This document shows, piece after piece, positions 45,429 through 54,137 of a stretch of 64,000 bases of DNA; positions within the stretch are counted from its first letter, which is position 1, and each line of letters opens with the position of its first letter. The DNA comes from Cellulophaga algicola DSM 14237 (GTDB taxonomy: Bacteria; Bacteroidota; Bacteroidia; Flavobacteriales; Flavobacteriaceae). The position numbers were made by a program, and so were the translations under genes. The notes under the pieces were generated by a model. The model was not told the origin of the DNA. It saw nothing but the letters and a program-made list of their open reading frames with translations, and searched no databases. The stretch lies in contig NC_014934.1 of the NCBI RefSeq assembly GCF_000186265.1, forward strand, positions 186,001 to 250,000, given 5' to 3'.

Positions 45429-48278
45429 ATGCTTGAAATACGAAAAGGTACAGCCTCAAAAAATTATGAAAACACGTTTTTTCGAGAATTCGCAGAAAAT
45501 ATTAAAAACCTTTTTGACAAGTATTCTCTTGATGGAATACTAATTGCAAACTCTGAATGCGAAACTGAAAAAAGGCTTCAAATAGATGCTTTACTCGTAA
45601 CTAAAAATGCTGTTTGCATAATAGACTTCAAAAATTTTGACGGAATAATAACTCTACCAAAAAATGCTAAATCCGAATTTGAATTCGGCAGATGGACTAA
45701 TCAAAAAGGCGATATTATAAAAGGTGGTAGTTCAATAAACCCATTTGTTCAGCTAAAAAATCAAAAAGAAAAATTTATACGAGTTTTTGATAAAAACATA
45801 AAAAACAGACTTCCAAAAACAGACTTATTCAATCCATTTCATACAGTTAGAGCAGTATGTTTTCAAAAAGAAATTGAATTAATCGGTTCAATTCCTTCAA
45901 AAGAAGAGTTGAATTTCTTCATAATTGATAAAAGTAATTATCTTGAAAAGATAAAAGATATAATTGATATTTCAGATAAAGAGGTTTCACTATCAAACGA
46001 ATCATTCAATTTATTTAAAGAAGTTTTTCGTGCAGACAAATTCGACCTAAACGAAATGTACGAGGAAACAGTCAACTATGATGAATACTCGACAGAATTG
46101 GATTTTGATAATTTGTATTCAGACCAAAAATCTGCATTAAAGGAAATCACATCATTTATAAAATCTGAAGAAGAGCAAATATTTATACTTCAAGGTACAT
46201 CTTTAAGTGGTAAAACACATTTAATTCCTTTCATTCAAGACATTGCTTTTAACCATAATATTTCCGAAGTCAAATTATTTGCTTCATCAGCAAGAATTGC
46301 AAACAATCTTCTCAAAGACAGCAATTTGGAATTCAACAGTATGTATTCACAAATTTATGGAGGAACGAGCCAAGATGAAGATATAATTGAAACAGACGAA
46401 GATGATAAAGAAAGAATCGATTTAGAAATAGTTCCATTAAAAAAATGTGATGACGTAGAAGAAACGATTTTTATAATTGATGAATCACATTTAATATCTG
46501 ATAACTACCACCAATCAATAGATTTGAGATTTGGTTCAGGTAAATTACTTGAAGACTTTATCACTTTTTCAGATTTAAAAAACACAAAAAGAAAATTGAT
46601 TTTTGTTGGAGATAGCTTTCAGCTATCAATTGGCAAAAAGGAAGAAAGTGCTTTAAATCCAGCTTATTTAGAAGACAAATACGAATGTAAAACAAGAGCG
46701 TTTCAACTTATAGATAAAGAAAATAAATCAGAAATTGTTAAACAAGCACTTTCAGCAGTAAACTGTATCAGACAAGAAAGATTTAATAATTTATCATTTA
46801 CAATTGGAGAAAACTTCAAAAAATTAGAAAAGGAAGATTTGCTTCCTATAATTTCTAAAAGTTTAAAAAACAATTCAAATGCACATCTTTTGAGCTACTC
46901 AAATTATGATGCTCAAAAAATCAACTTCTGGATTAAAAAATCAATTCTAAAAAACGGAACTGATTTATCGGAAAATGATTTAATGATTTTTAGTAATAAT
47001 ATACGTGTCGAAGATGAAAACGACCCTTTTGCTGAACCAAAAAAAATATATAACGGTCAATTTGGTACAGTAACTTCAGTATGCGAACCTATAATAAAAA
47101 ATAACTTAAAAACTAATTTAACTTTTAGAGAAGTAAATATCAAACTTCAAGATTCTGGGCATAATTTGAAATTTTTCAGTTTTGAGAACTTTAGGTTAAG
47201 TGACAAAGGAGAACTTTCAAAAGATGAAACCATTTCTTATAAAATTCTTTTAAATCAACTTGCAGAAAAAGAGTTAGAGAACTTTAAAAGCGGTAAACTT
47301 CATTCAGATGATGAACTTACAGAACTTTTGAAAAAATTAGAAAATGGCGAAAAGGTAAAAACTAAAGTCAATGGAAAAATTCAAAAGTTATTAAGCAATA
47401 TGCCATCATCAGAATTCTACAAGTACAAAAATTCTGCTCAATTAAGATTTGGTTGGGCTTTGACTGTTCACAAAGCAATGTCTTATAAGTGGGATGAAGT
47501 CTTTTTTAACGTTGAAACTGGTGGTGGAAAAACTAATGAAACCTATTTTAAATGGATTTACACAGGTTTAATAAGAGCTACACACAAAGTAAATCTAATA
47601 AACTATGAATCTATAAATCCATTTATGAAAATGGATATTAAACCTTCTGCTATCGTTCAAAAAAATGACAAAAAGTTGTTTTTTGTTTCTGACTTAACGG
47701 CAGATTTATCAATAAGCAATAAAGATATTGCTGAAAAGTATAATTTTCCAAATGAAGATATTACATCTTCCCTACTTCAGTTGCATCAATTCGTTAATTC
47801 AAAATTAGAATCAAAGAAACAAAAGGTCAATTTAATTAATCATCCTAACTACCAAGAACTATATGAAGTTAAAGGAAGTGATGGGGAAATTGCAACAATT
47901 TCAATTTATTATAATAAAAAAGGCCAATTTAAACGTCCTACACTTATGAAATCCGAACCTAAAGAATTCGGCGATGAAGTGTTAGAAGTTCTTACTTCCA
48001 ATAATTCGATTAAGGATTTTGAATTTATTAAAGATGATTGGAGAAAAAGTGCATATAAAGATTTAAAAATCGCTTTAAATTCAAACGATATGGACTTTGC
48101 TTTCATAATTCAAGCACCTTACAAGGACACAATAAAAATAAAAAGTTCAGAACAATCATTAATTGTTGATATGTATTATGATGGAGATGGTTTTTATTCA
48201 ACTATTTCAGCTTCATTTTATGATGAACCTTTAATTTGGTCTGAATTCCAAGAAATCTTAAATAAGCTAAAAAATTAA
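45429..48278 (+). CDS. Cassette 9: NERD-domain SF1-type helicase
   Basis: 949 residues. N-terminal NERD nuclease-like domain at about 5-130 (LQIDALLVTKNAVCIIDFKNFDG, with the D...DFK pattern), then a P-loop helicase: Walker A GTSLSGKT (about 256), Walker B IFIIDESHLI (about 347), a Gly/Asp motif III (LIFVGDSFQL) and a C-terminal UvrD-like segment ALTVHKAMSYKWDEVFF (about 678), in the manner of DUF2075/RecD-like helicases. A further domain of about 200 residues follows. It starts four bases upstream partner-coupled to the next gene. Together they look like a two-gene defence module; phage defence is inferred from domains and surroundings. Confidence 0.75.
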   Translation: MLEIRKGTASKNYENTFFREFAENIKNLFDKYSLDGILIANSECETEKRLQIDALLVTKNAVCIIDFKNFDGIITLPKNAKSEFEFGRWTNQKGDIIKGGSSINPFVQLKNQKEKFIRVFDKNIKNRLPKTDLFNPFHTVRAVCFQKEIELIGSIPSKEELNFFIIDKSNYLEKIKDIIDISDKEVSLSNESFNLFKEVFRADKFDLNEMYEETVNYDEYSTELDFDNLYSDQKSALKEITSFIKSEEEQIFILQGTSLSGKTHLIPFIQDIAFNHNISEVKLFASSARIANNLLKDSNLEFNSMYSQIYGGTSQDEDIIETDEDDKERIDLEIVPLKKCDDVEETIFIIDESHLISDNYHQSIDLRFGSGKLLEDFITFSDLKNTKRKLIFVGDSFQLSIGKKEESALNPAYLEDKYECKTRAFQLIDKENKSEIVKQALSAVNCIRQERFNNLSFTIGENFKKLEKEDLLPIISKSLKNNSNAHLLSYSNYDAQKINFWIKKSILKNGTDLSENDLMIFSNNIRVEDENDPFAEPKKIYNGQFGTVTSVCEPIIKNNLKTNLTFREVNIKLQDSGHNLKFFSFENFRLSDKGELSKDETISYKILLNQLAEKELENFKSGKLHSDDELTELLKKLENGEKVKTKVNGKIQKLLSNMPSSEFYKYKNSAQLRFGWALTVHKAMSYKWDEVFFNVETGGGKTNETYFKWIYTGLIRATHKVNLINYESINPFMKMDIKPSAIVQKNDKKLFFVSDLTADLSISNKDIAEKYNFPNEDITSSLLQLHQFVNSKLESKKQKVNLINHPNYQELYEVKGSDGEIATISIYYNKKGQFKRPTLMKSEPKEFGDEVLEVLTSNNSIKDFEFIKDDWRKSAYKDLKIALNSNDMDFAFIIQAPYKDTIKIKSSEQSLIVDMYYDGDGFYSTISASFYDEPLIWSEFQEILNKLKN

Positions 48279-48281
48279 TCT

Positions 48282-49709
48282 ATGGCTTCGATTTTTGATT
48301 TAAGTAGACATATATCGCAATTAAAACGTGAGAAAAAGTATAATGATGCTTTAGTGTTTTTTAAAGAAAACAAATCTGATTTCACAAATGACCAAATTTC
48401 TAATAACGAATATTTGATTTCAGATATGGTGGCTTGTTTAAGATATACAAACCATTTTGATGCAGGTTTTAAGTTTTTGTCTATTTATGGCATTGAAATT
48501 AATTCAGAAACAAATGAAAGGGTTTTAAATTCTTATGGTTGGCTACTTTGGTCTAAATACAAATCTGAAAATTCAAACGTAAATGATTCCGATAACGAAA
48601 ACAACTACTTTGATGAAGATGAAGAAACTTTAGATAACGGAAACTTCCATTATGATAAAAATGAACTAATACAAAGGATTGAATTACTGATTCCAATTCT
48701 TTTGAATATTAATAATGATTATACAAAGACATTAACTTCAAACCTATTTTCGATTGTATTAAAAAGCGAAAAGAAAAAGCCAACACCAAACTGGAAATTA
48801 ATTAATGATTTCTGTAATCATTTCAAACCAGAAGATTTATCGACAGAGTGTTCAACAATTCAAGTGGAAAGGAAAGGACAACTTAAAGATATGGAATTGG
48901 CATCTGATATGGAAAATTGGTTTGCTTATAAAACCAAATCACTATTAAAAATTGGAGAATGGCAAGAATGCTTTGAAACTTCAAGAAAAGCAATTGAAAC
49001 CATTGAAAATTTTCATTATTCTAATGAAGTTTGGTTTGCTCGAAGAATAGCACTTTCAAAGAAAAATTTAGGAAATACAGAAGAAACAATCGAAGAGTTA
49101 CAAGCCATTTTAAGAAAAAAGAAAGAATGGTTTATACAGAAAGAGCTATCCGAACTATATTTTGAAAAAGAAGACTTTGAAAAAGCTTTTAAATATTCTA
49201 TTGATGCAATAATCAATTTCGGACCAATAGAATTTAAAGTTGACTTGCTTTATTTATTGGGTAGAATCCACAAAAACAAAAGTGAATCAGAATTAGCTTT
49301 TAAACACTTTTCGCTATCTAAACTAATCAGGCAAAAAGAAGAATGGAAAGTACCTCAAAAATTATTTGACGAACTGAATCAATTCGAAAAACAAGAAATT
49401 GTAGTTTCAGAAATTAATAAACTAAAATCTGAACTTAAAAAATATTGGAATAGTTTTAAGCCAAAGAAAGAAACCAGAGAAAACAATCCATCGAGTAGAT
49501 TAAATGGCGAGATAGTCAGAATTTTACACGACAATGAAAGAGGGAAAGTAGGTTTTTTAAGAAGTAATGGAAGTGAACACTATTTTTCATTATCTAATAC
49601 ATTCCATCTGACATCCAAAATTTCGATTGGTTCAAATGTTGATTTTAATCTAATTCCAGCGGAAGACGGAAAAAAAGAACGAGTTAGAATTATAAAACTG
49701 AATGAATAA
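48282..49709 (+). CDS. Cassette 9: TPR-like protein with C-terminal cold-shock-like domain
   Basis: 475 residues. Residues 5-370 form repeated helix pairs with TPR-like spacing (SELYFEKEDFEKAFKYSIDAI, LLYLLGRIHKNKSESELAFKHFSLS). After a linker, about 405-472 resembles an OB/cold-shock domain (GKVGFLRSNGSEHYFSLS, ISIGSNVDFNLIP), which would bind single-stranded nucleic acid. It begins 3 bp after the NERD-helicase stop, so the two are translationally linked. I know no named defence system with exactly this pair. Confidence 0.65.
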   Translation: MASIFDLSRHISQLKREKKYNDALVFFKENKSDFTNDQISNNEYLISDMVACLRYTNHFDAGFKFLSIYGIEINSETNERVLNSYGWLLWSKYKSENSNVNDSDNENNYFDEDEETLDNGNFHYDKNELIQRIELLIPILLNINNDYTKTLTSNLFSIVLKSEKKKPTPNWKLINDFCNHFKPEDLSTECSTIQVERKGQLKDMELASDMENWFAYKTKSLLKIGEWQECFETSRKAIETIENFHYSNEVWFARRIALSKKNLGNTEETIEELQAILRKKKEWFIQKELSELYFEKEDFEKAFKYSIDAIINFGPIEFKVDLLYLLGRIHKNKSESELAFKHFSLSKLIRQKEEWKVPQKLFDELNQFEKQEIVVSEINKLKSELKKYWNSFKPKKETRENNPSSRLNGEIVRILHDNERGKVGFLRSNGSEHYFSLSNTFHLTSKISIGSNVDFNLIPAEDGKKERVRIIKLNE

Positions 49710-49724
49710 GCCAACGCTCAAAGC

Positions 49725-49782
49725 CATACACATTTACAATTCGCACCAGCCAACGCTACGCCAAAAATTGCAAAAGAGTATG
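49725..49782 (+). repeat. CACATTT/AAAAGAG hairpin, copy D (end of cassette 9)
   Basis: Nearly the same sequence as copy B (38511-38568), 15 bp after the last stop codon of the cassette: CATACACATTTACAATT and AATTGCAAAAGAGTATG. Flanked by GCCAACGC at 49710, 49750 and 49787. Confidence 0.75.
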
Positions 49783-49852
49783 TCTTGCCAACGCTCACAT
49801 TTGAACTAAATAACAAACATCGGAAAACCAAGCAGAACGTGAAAAGCACTAT

Positions 49853-50049
49853 GCACAACAATGTATATAAAACATAGCTATTATAGGCTTTCCGAGAGGT
49901 TTTTACTTCTTTATTAAGTCCGCCAAATTTTTATTTTTGTATATTTAGAAAATTAAAGATAAATAGAAAAAATAAAAATTCGGCTCGTGTATAATCCGAA
50001 ACGGTAGTGTTTTTCTACACGCTACGTTTCATATACGGAGACGTTGTGC
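49853..50049 (+). repeat. attC-like site 10 (ends cassette 9)
   Basis: Opens GCACAAC, closes ACG^TTGTG. The arms GTATATAAAACATAGC / GCTACGTTTCATATAC are those of site 4, and the loop is similar (GCCAAATTTTT, AATTCGGCTCGTGTATAAT). R'' TATGCACAA matches the cassette start TTGTGCATA at 44643, 5.4 kb away, so the whole stretch is one unit. Confidence 0.87.
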
Positions 50050-50087
50050 TTAATTTCCCGAAAAATGCGAATAATAGAAATAAACGG

Positions 50088-51046
50088 ATAGAGGTCAGTA
50101 GCTAACTTCGTATCTTGATACTCAGTAAATATATTAAATTATGGATATTTTCAAGGGTCAAAATCTTCTAGAGTTCTCTGATTGCTTCAAAACGGACAAT
50201 GATTGCAAAGAATATTTAGCAAATATTAAGTCTAAAACCCCTTTTAAATGTTCTAGATGCAATCATATAGCCTGTCAAACACGTGCTGATTTCTCTAGGC
50301 AATGTAATATTTGTAGACATACAGAATCCGCAACAGCAGATACTTTATTTCACAAGGTAAAGTTTGGTGTTCGCAAAGCATTTTTTATTTGTTTTGAGAT
50401 GGCTACAAGCACGAAAAGCTTATCTGCAAGTTATATGGGAGTACGTTACGGAGTAACAGAAAAAACAGCTAGACTTTTTATGCTTAAGGTCAGAGAAGCT
50501 ATGTCTTCGAGTGGGAATAATCCTATGGACGGAGTTGTTCATGTAGATGAATTTGTTTTAGGGGGCAGAGAAGAAACAAAAGTTGGCAGAAGCTACAATG
50601 CTAAGAAAAAGAAGGCGGTTACAGCTGTTCAGCTTACAGAAGATGGAAAGGTAAAAAGAATGTATGCTATGAAAATAGATGATTTTTCAGCACAATCCTT
50701 ACAATATATTTTTGTCAACCATATCAGCCGAAACGCAAAGATTACTACAGATAAATGGAGAGGCTATAGTCCTATTGCAAAGGCTTACGACATCACACAA
50801 ATAGAAAGTAATGGAGGGTTAAATTTTAAAGCGCTTCATACAATGATACATCAGGTTAAATCTTGGATAAGAACAACTTATTCTTGGGTTAGTGACAATA
50901 ATTTAAATAGATATTTCAATGAATTTTGTTTTAGAATAAACAGATCTCAAAGTAAAGCTACAATATTCAATAATCTTATTGTTAAAATGGTCAATAATGA
51001 TAAAATCAATCAAGCTGAATTAATAAGTAATTAACTACTGACCTCT
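50088..51046 (+). mobile_element. IS1595-family insertion sequence in cassette 10
   Basis: About 957 bp. Terminal inverted repeats AGAGGTCAGTAG (50090-50101) and CTACTGACCTCT (51035-51046). ATAAACGG occurs directly on both sides (50080-50087 and 51047-51054), an 8-bp target duplication as expected for the family, leaving two bases (AT) of ambiguity at the left end. It sits in the 5' leader of the cassette, before the barstar gene. Confidence 0.88.
50141..51034 (+). CDS. IS1595-family transposase
   Basis: 297 residues. N-terminal zinc ribbon (CSRCNHIACQTRADFSRQCNICRH, split here as CSRC and CNIC), a helical linker (KVKFGVRKAFFICFEMATSTK) and a DDE/DDEN catalytic domain beginning GVVHVDEFVLGGREE, with ITTDKWRGYSPIAKAY and a C-terminal FNEFCFRINRSQSK. 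Full length, so possibly active. The stop codon lies in the right inverted repeat. Confidence 0.93.
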   Translation: MDIFKGQNLLEFSDCFKTDNDCKEYLANIKSKTPFKCSRCNHIACQTRADFSRQCNICRHTESATADTLFHKVKFGVRKAFFICFEMATSTKSLSASYMGVRYGVTEKTARLFMLKVREAMSSSGNNPMDGVVHVDEFVLGGREETKVGRSYNAKKKKAVTAVQLTEDGKVKRMYAMKIDDFSAQSLQYIFVNHISRNAKITTDKWRGYSPIAKAYDITQIESNGGLNFKALHTMIHQVKSWIRTTYSWVSDNNLNRYFNEFCFRINRSQSKATIFNNLIVKMVNNDKINQAELISN

Positions 51047-51070
51047 ATAAACGGAAATAAATTTTCAAAT

Positions 51071-51310
51071 ATGAAAGGATTTTATCGAGAAATAGAATCG
51101 AAAATGACTTTCGGACTGAATTGGAAAATTGGACGAAATCTCAATGCATTTAATGATGTATTGTATGGCGGATTTGGAGTTCACGATGTCGATGAAAAAT
51201 ATATCTTAAAATGGCATCGTAACGAAAAAAGCAAAACGGAATTGAAATATTATGACCGAATAATTGAAATAATTAAAGAACACGAAAATATTGAACTAGA
51301 GTTGACTTAA
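51071..51310 (+). CDS. Cassette 10: barstar-family protein
   Basis: 79 residues matching the barstar fold: FYREIESKMTFGLNWKIGRNLNAFNDVLYG (helix 1 and the NLxAxxDxL motif of the RNase-binding helix), KYILKWHRNEKSK, and a final beta strand IELELT. Barstar inhibits ribonucleases of the barnase type; no barnase-like toxin is encoded in the cassette or nearby, so this is an orphan inhibitor, possibly protective against toxins of other strains. The IS1595 element lies just upstream and may cut it off from, or supply, a promoter. Confidence 0.75.
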   Translation: MKGFYREIESKMTFGLNWKIGRNLNAFNDVLYGGFGVHDVDEKYILKWHRNEKSKTELKYYDRIIEIIKEHENIELELT

Positions 51311-51325
51311 AATGTAAATCAAAAA

Positions 51326-51757
51326 ATGACAAAAGATATAATTAAGGATAAATTTTTAGGTCCAATTTTAATAATACTTTTACTAGCAATTTTTAATATA
51401 AAAAGAACAAATGACTGGCTTTTCTTATTAATAATTCTTCTAATTGGATTTGCTATTTTGTCTATTGTAGGCTATTTAAGAAATGATTTATATATTAAAC
51501 ATTTCTCAATGGAAAATGAAATACTTTTAATTTATTTTCAAAAGAATTTCTCGAAAAATAAAGAAGATAAATTTTCCACTAATTCTAAATCGCTTGAATT
51601 AGTGAAATTTCGTTCGAAATCATTTCTTGACCCATTCCATATAATTACAGTTAGATTTCAAGATGAAAACGGTTTTTTTGATACAAAGTCATTTAAAACC
51701 AATAATGACAAGACATTTATTGAACTTATTTATGAACTGAAAAAAGAAAAAAACTAA
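51326..51757 (+). CDS. Cassette 10: unknown membrane protein
   Basis: 143 residues with two hydrophobic helices at about 10-27 and 32-50 (FLGPILIILLLAIFNI, WLFLLIILLIGFAILSI) and a soluble C-terminal domain of about 90 residues. Not recognised. It follows the barstar gene by 15 bp and ends with a TAA that forms part of the R'' box of site 11. Confidence 0.65.
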   Translation: MTKDIIKDKFLGPILIILLLAIFNIKRTNDWLFLLIILLIGFAILSIVGYLRNDLYIKHFSMENEILLIYFQKNFSKNKEDKFSTNSKSLELVKFRSKSFLDPFHIITVRFQDENGFFDTKSFKTNNDKTFIELIYELKKEKN

Positions 51758-51891
51758 GCACAACACCGTATATAATTTATTGCTAGCTTCTCGCCTACTT
51801 ACGAAAGTCCTCGCGGACTTTCTTGGTCGGTAATTATTTACTAAATTAGTTGCTTGAAACACGCAACAAACCATATACAACAACGTTGGGC
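51757..51891 (+). repeat. attC-like site 11 (ends cassette 10, short type)
   Basis: Opens AGCACAAC, closes ACG^TTGGG. Same short type as site 3 (GTATATAATTTATTGC arm, ACTAAATTAGTTGCTTGAAA in the right part). R'' TAAGCACAA matches TTGTGCTTA at 50044, across the IS insertion. Confidence 0.87.
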
Positions 51892-51904
51892 TCCATTAAA
51901 AAAA

Positions 51905-52918
51905 ATGAAAAAAGTAAATATTGATAAGTCAATTTTAAAATCTAAAATAAATAAGGCAAGGACATTAAAAGAATGCTTTATGAATTGTGAAGAGAAGGCA
52001 ATTGAAGCACATAGTTTGCAAAAAAATGGAGCTTTATTATTACTCGAGGAAGAGAAAAACTCAAATAGCAGTATTTATACCCTAACAGAAACAGAGATTG
52101 ATTTAAATGACGAATTAAATTTCATACCCGTAGGAAAGAAAAATACATCAACTTTTTTTGGGTTTTGTAGCACTCACGACACACAGATATTCAAAGAGAT
52201 AGAGAACGATACTACATTAATTGATTTAAAAAATTCTAAGCATTTATTTTTATTATGCTTTAGAGCATTCGCAATTAGTCATCATAGAAAAAAAGAAGAT
52301 GTTCATTTATTTTCGACTAACGAAAAAGACACAATAGATTCTATAAAAGAATATGGTGACCTAAATGAAGTTGGAATTGAAAAATATTTAAAAGGCTCTA
52401 AACTTGCTGTGGAAGATATGAATCCTCAAAAAAGTTTGTTAATCGAAAACTTATTAAACGAGTCTTATAATTGTTTAGAATACTTTACTTACGAAGTAGA
52501 CTATCAAATCAAATTTTCATCAACAATGGTTACCTCTCCTCCATTCTTATTTAATGGAACTGAAATTAATATAGATGAAGACCCTAACTTTGAATATTCA
52601 GACATCATTTCAACAATAATTCCTTTAGATAAAAGAAGTCTCGTAATTTTAGCTTCATTTAAAGACAAACCAAATGGATTAGAGTATCTAAATGAATTGA
52701 GGAAGTTTGAGAAAGATGAAAAAGAGAAAGCAATCACTTGGCATTTTTTAACTAATACTGAAAATGTAATTTTCTCACCTTTATGGATGGATAACTTACC
52801 CGAATCACGTAGGTTAATTTTGAAATTATATGAGGACTCCAAAAATCAAGAAACCGAATATTTAAAATATGATACAAAATCTTTTAACTTAAACTTATTC
52901 GAATTATCAAAAACGTAG
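51905..52918 (+). CDS. Cassette 11: conserved-looking protein of unknown function
   Basis: 337 residues from the ATG at 51905, 19 bp after the cassette border; the longer frame begins in the preceding site. Visible features: CFMNCEEKAIEAHSLQKNGALLLLEE, a central FFGFCSTHDTQIFKEIE, and AFAISHHRKKED. Cys and His in these segments could bind a metal. I have the impression of a widespread unnamed family with a FCSxHD motif, but cannot name it. The TAG stop is the first triplet of the R'' box. Confidence 0.65.
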   Translation: MKKVNIDKSILKSKINKARTLKECFMNCEEKAIEAHSLQKNGALLLLEEEKNSNSSIYTLTETEIDLNDELNFIPVGKKNTSTFFGFCSTHDTQIFKEIENDTTLIDLKNSKHLFLLCFRAFAISHHRKKEDVHLFSTNEKDTIDSIKEYGDLNEVGIEKYLKGSKLAVEDMNPQKSLLIENLLNESYNCLEYFTYEVDYQIKFSSTMVTSPPFLFNGTEINIDEDPNFEYSDIISTIIPLDKRSLVILASFKDKPNGLEYLNELRKFEKDEKEKAITWHFLTNTENVIFSPLWMDNLPESRRLILKLYEDSKNQETEYLKYDTKSFNLNLFELSKT

Positions 52919-53112
52919 CCCAACAATGGCTATAATTAATACGGGTTTTAGTGTTTAATCCAAAGTTTAGAGCTTTTAACCAAGTCCGCCAAATCTTTTT
53001 GATTTGGCTTTATAACAAAAAAGATAAAACAAAATAAAAAGTTTTGGCTAAGTGCTAAACCGAAAGTTCACTACTTTTAAGTCCCGTACTAACCATAGCC
53101 TAAACGTTAGCA
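52917..53112 (+). repeat. attC-like site 12 (ends cassette 11)
   Basis: Opens AGCCCAAC, closes ACG^TTAGC. Arms CTATAATTAATACGGG and CTATGGTTAGTACGGG. R'' GCCCAA matches TTGGGC at 51886. Inner hairpin GCCAAATC / GATTTGGC. Confidence 0.87.
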
Positions 53113-53741
53113 AATATTTAAAAAGACACATATGAAAATTAAATACATTGCGCAGGAAAAGTCGATAGAAATAAATGACGGACTCAAAACGTCTTATCTA
53201 ATAATTGGTTTTTTAATGCTCTTAAATATATTCAATGCAGTAATTAACTTGTATAAAATAAAAGATGGAGAATTGAATATGATTGGTTACATATGGATTT
53301 TCGTAGGTGCTATATCAATTGGAGCAGTAGTTTATGTGCTGTTAAAAAAGACAACACTCAAAAAAATACCATTGGACCAAATAAAACGGTTAAAAGAAAA
53401 ACAAATTTTGGGAAGAAAAAGATTCAGTTTGGAATTGCAGAACGGAAAATTACGGGATTTGATAAAACTAGGTACGCAATCAGATATAAAGGAATTGAAA
53501 AAAATGTTTAATGATATCGGAATTGAAACTGATTAACCGAAAAAAAACATTTGCTAACAAAACCTATAAACAATACGGGCTTAGGTTTTAAACGCTAAGG
53601 TCTGTGTATATTTATAAGGTCGCGAAATCTTTGGGATTTCGCTTTGACATCAAAAAAGAAAAAACAAAACCAAAAGATTTCGCTAAGTGCGTGGCGGAAA
53701 GCAAACGCTAGTTTGCTCCCGTACTGTTCATAGCTCAAGCG
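53107..53741 (+). repeat. Cassette 12 (635 bp), first copy of a duplicated unit
   Basis: By direct comparison the unit differs from 63248-63882 at one base that I can find: T at 53512 against C at 63653, silent in an Asn codon. Offset 10,141 bp. Confidence 0.9.
53132..53536 (+). CDS. Cassette 12: unknown membrane protein
   Basis: 134 residues with two TM helices (about 20-40, YLIIGFLMLLNIFNAVINLY; and 50-70, IGYIWIFVGAISIGAVVYVL) and a basic cytosolic tail (LKKIPLDQIKRLKEKQ...NGKLRDLIKLG). The tail ends SDIKELKKMFNDIGIE. No family recognised. A second, protein-identical copy is at 63273-63677. Confidence 0.7.
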   Translation: MKIKYIAQEKSIEINDGLKTSYLIIGFLMLLNIFNAVINLYKIKDGELNMIGYIWIFVGAISIGAVVYVLLKKTTLKKIPLDQIKRLKEKQILGRKRFSLELQNGKLRDLIKLGTQSDIKELKKMFNDIGIETD

Positions 53742-53747
53742 TTAGGT
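53553..53747 (+). repeat. attC-like site 13 (ends cassette 12)
   Basis: Opens GCTAAC, closes GCG^TTAGG. Arm CTATAAACAATACGGG at 53564-53579, partner CCCGTACTGTTCATAG at 53718-53733. Inner hairpins GCGAAATC / GATTTCGC and GCAAAC / GTTTGC. R'' TTTGCTAA matches TTAGCAAA at 53107. This layout (short outer box, unpaired spacer, long arm pair, large structured loop) is that of an integron attC, but longer than the common 60-140 bp. Confidence 0.9.
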
Positions 53748-53782
53748 GCAAGCTGAAAAAAAAGAAAACCCACCGCACGGTC

Positions 53783-53827
53783 AAGCACATTTCATTTTGC
53801 TCGTGCCTCACAAAATAAAAAGAGCTT
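53783..53827 (+). repeat. CACATTT/AAAAGAG hairpin, copy E (start of cassette 13)
   Basis: AAGCACATTTCATTTTG and CAAAATAAAAAGAGCTT pair with the usual bulge; the loop CTCGTGCCTCA is shared with copy F. Confidence 0.7.
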
Positions 53828-53936
53828 CCCCTTCCCCACCGCCACCCACACAGAAAAACGAGAATAAAACTCACAACTTTATGAGATAAAATGAAAAATC
53901 TACTTACATTAGTTCCTGAATAAACAACGTCTGAAA

Positions 53937-54137
53937 ATGAACAGAATTAAGGAAGTGTTGGAAGAAAAAGGCATTAAACAAATTTGGCTTGCCGAGAAAT
54001 TGGGTAAAAGCTACAATATGGTCAATGCTTATGTGCAAAACAGACAACAACCACGATTAGAAATACTAATGAATATTGCTGAAATATTAGACATTGACGT
54101 GAAAGAATTAATCATTTCAAATAAAAAACAGAAATGA
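53937..54137 (+). CDS. XRE-type helix-turn-helix regulator of the RM operon
   Basis: 66 residues, a single HTH_3 domain: IKEVLEEKGIKQIWLAEKLG, SYNMVNAYVQNRQQPRLEIL, IAEILDIDVKELI. It overlaps the hsdR start by 4 bp (ATGA) and is the first gene of the operon, the position of a controller protein that delays restriction until methylation is established (inference from the C-protein analogy). Confidence 0.85.
   Translation: MNRIKEVLEEKGIKQIWLAEKLGKSYNMVNAYVQNRQQPRLEILMNIAEILDIDVKELIISNKKQK

Noticed and set aside
53293..53511. 72-codon open frame within cassette 12 (and its copy in 14)
   Set aside because: Overlaps the membrane-protein gene in another frame, with a composition typical of a shadow.
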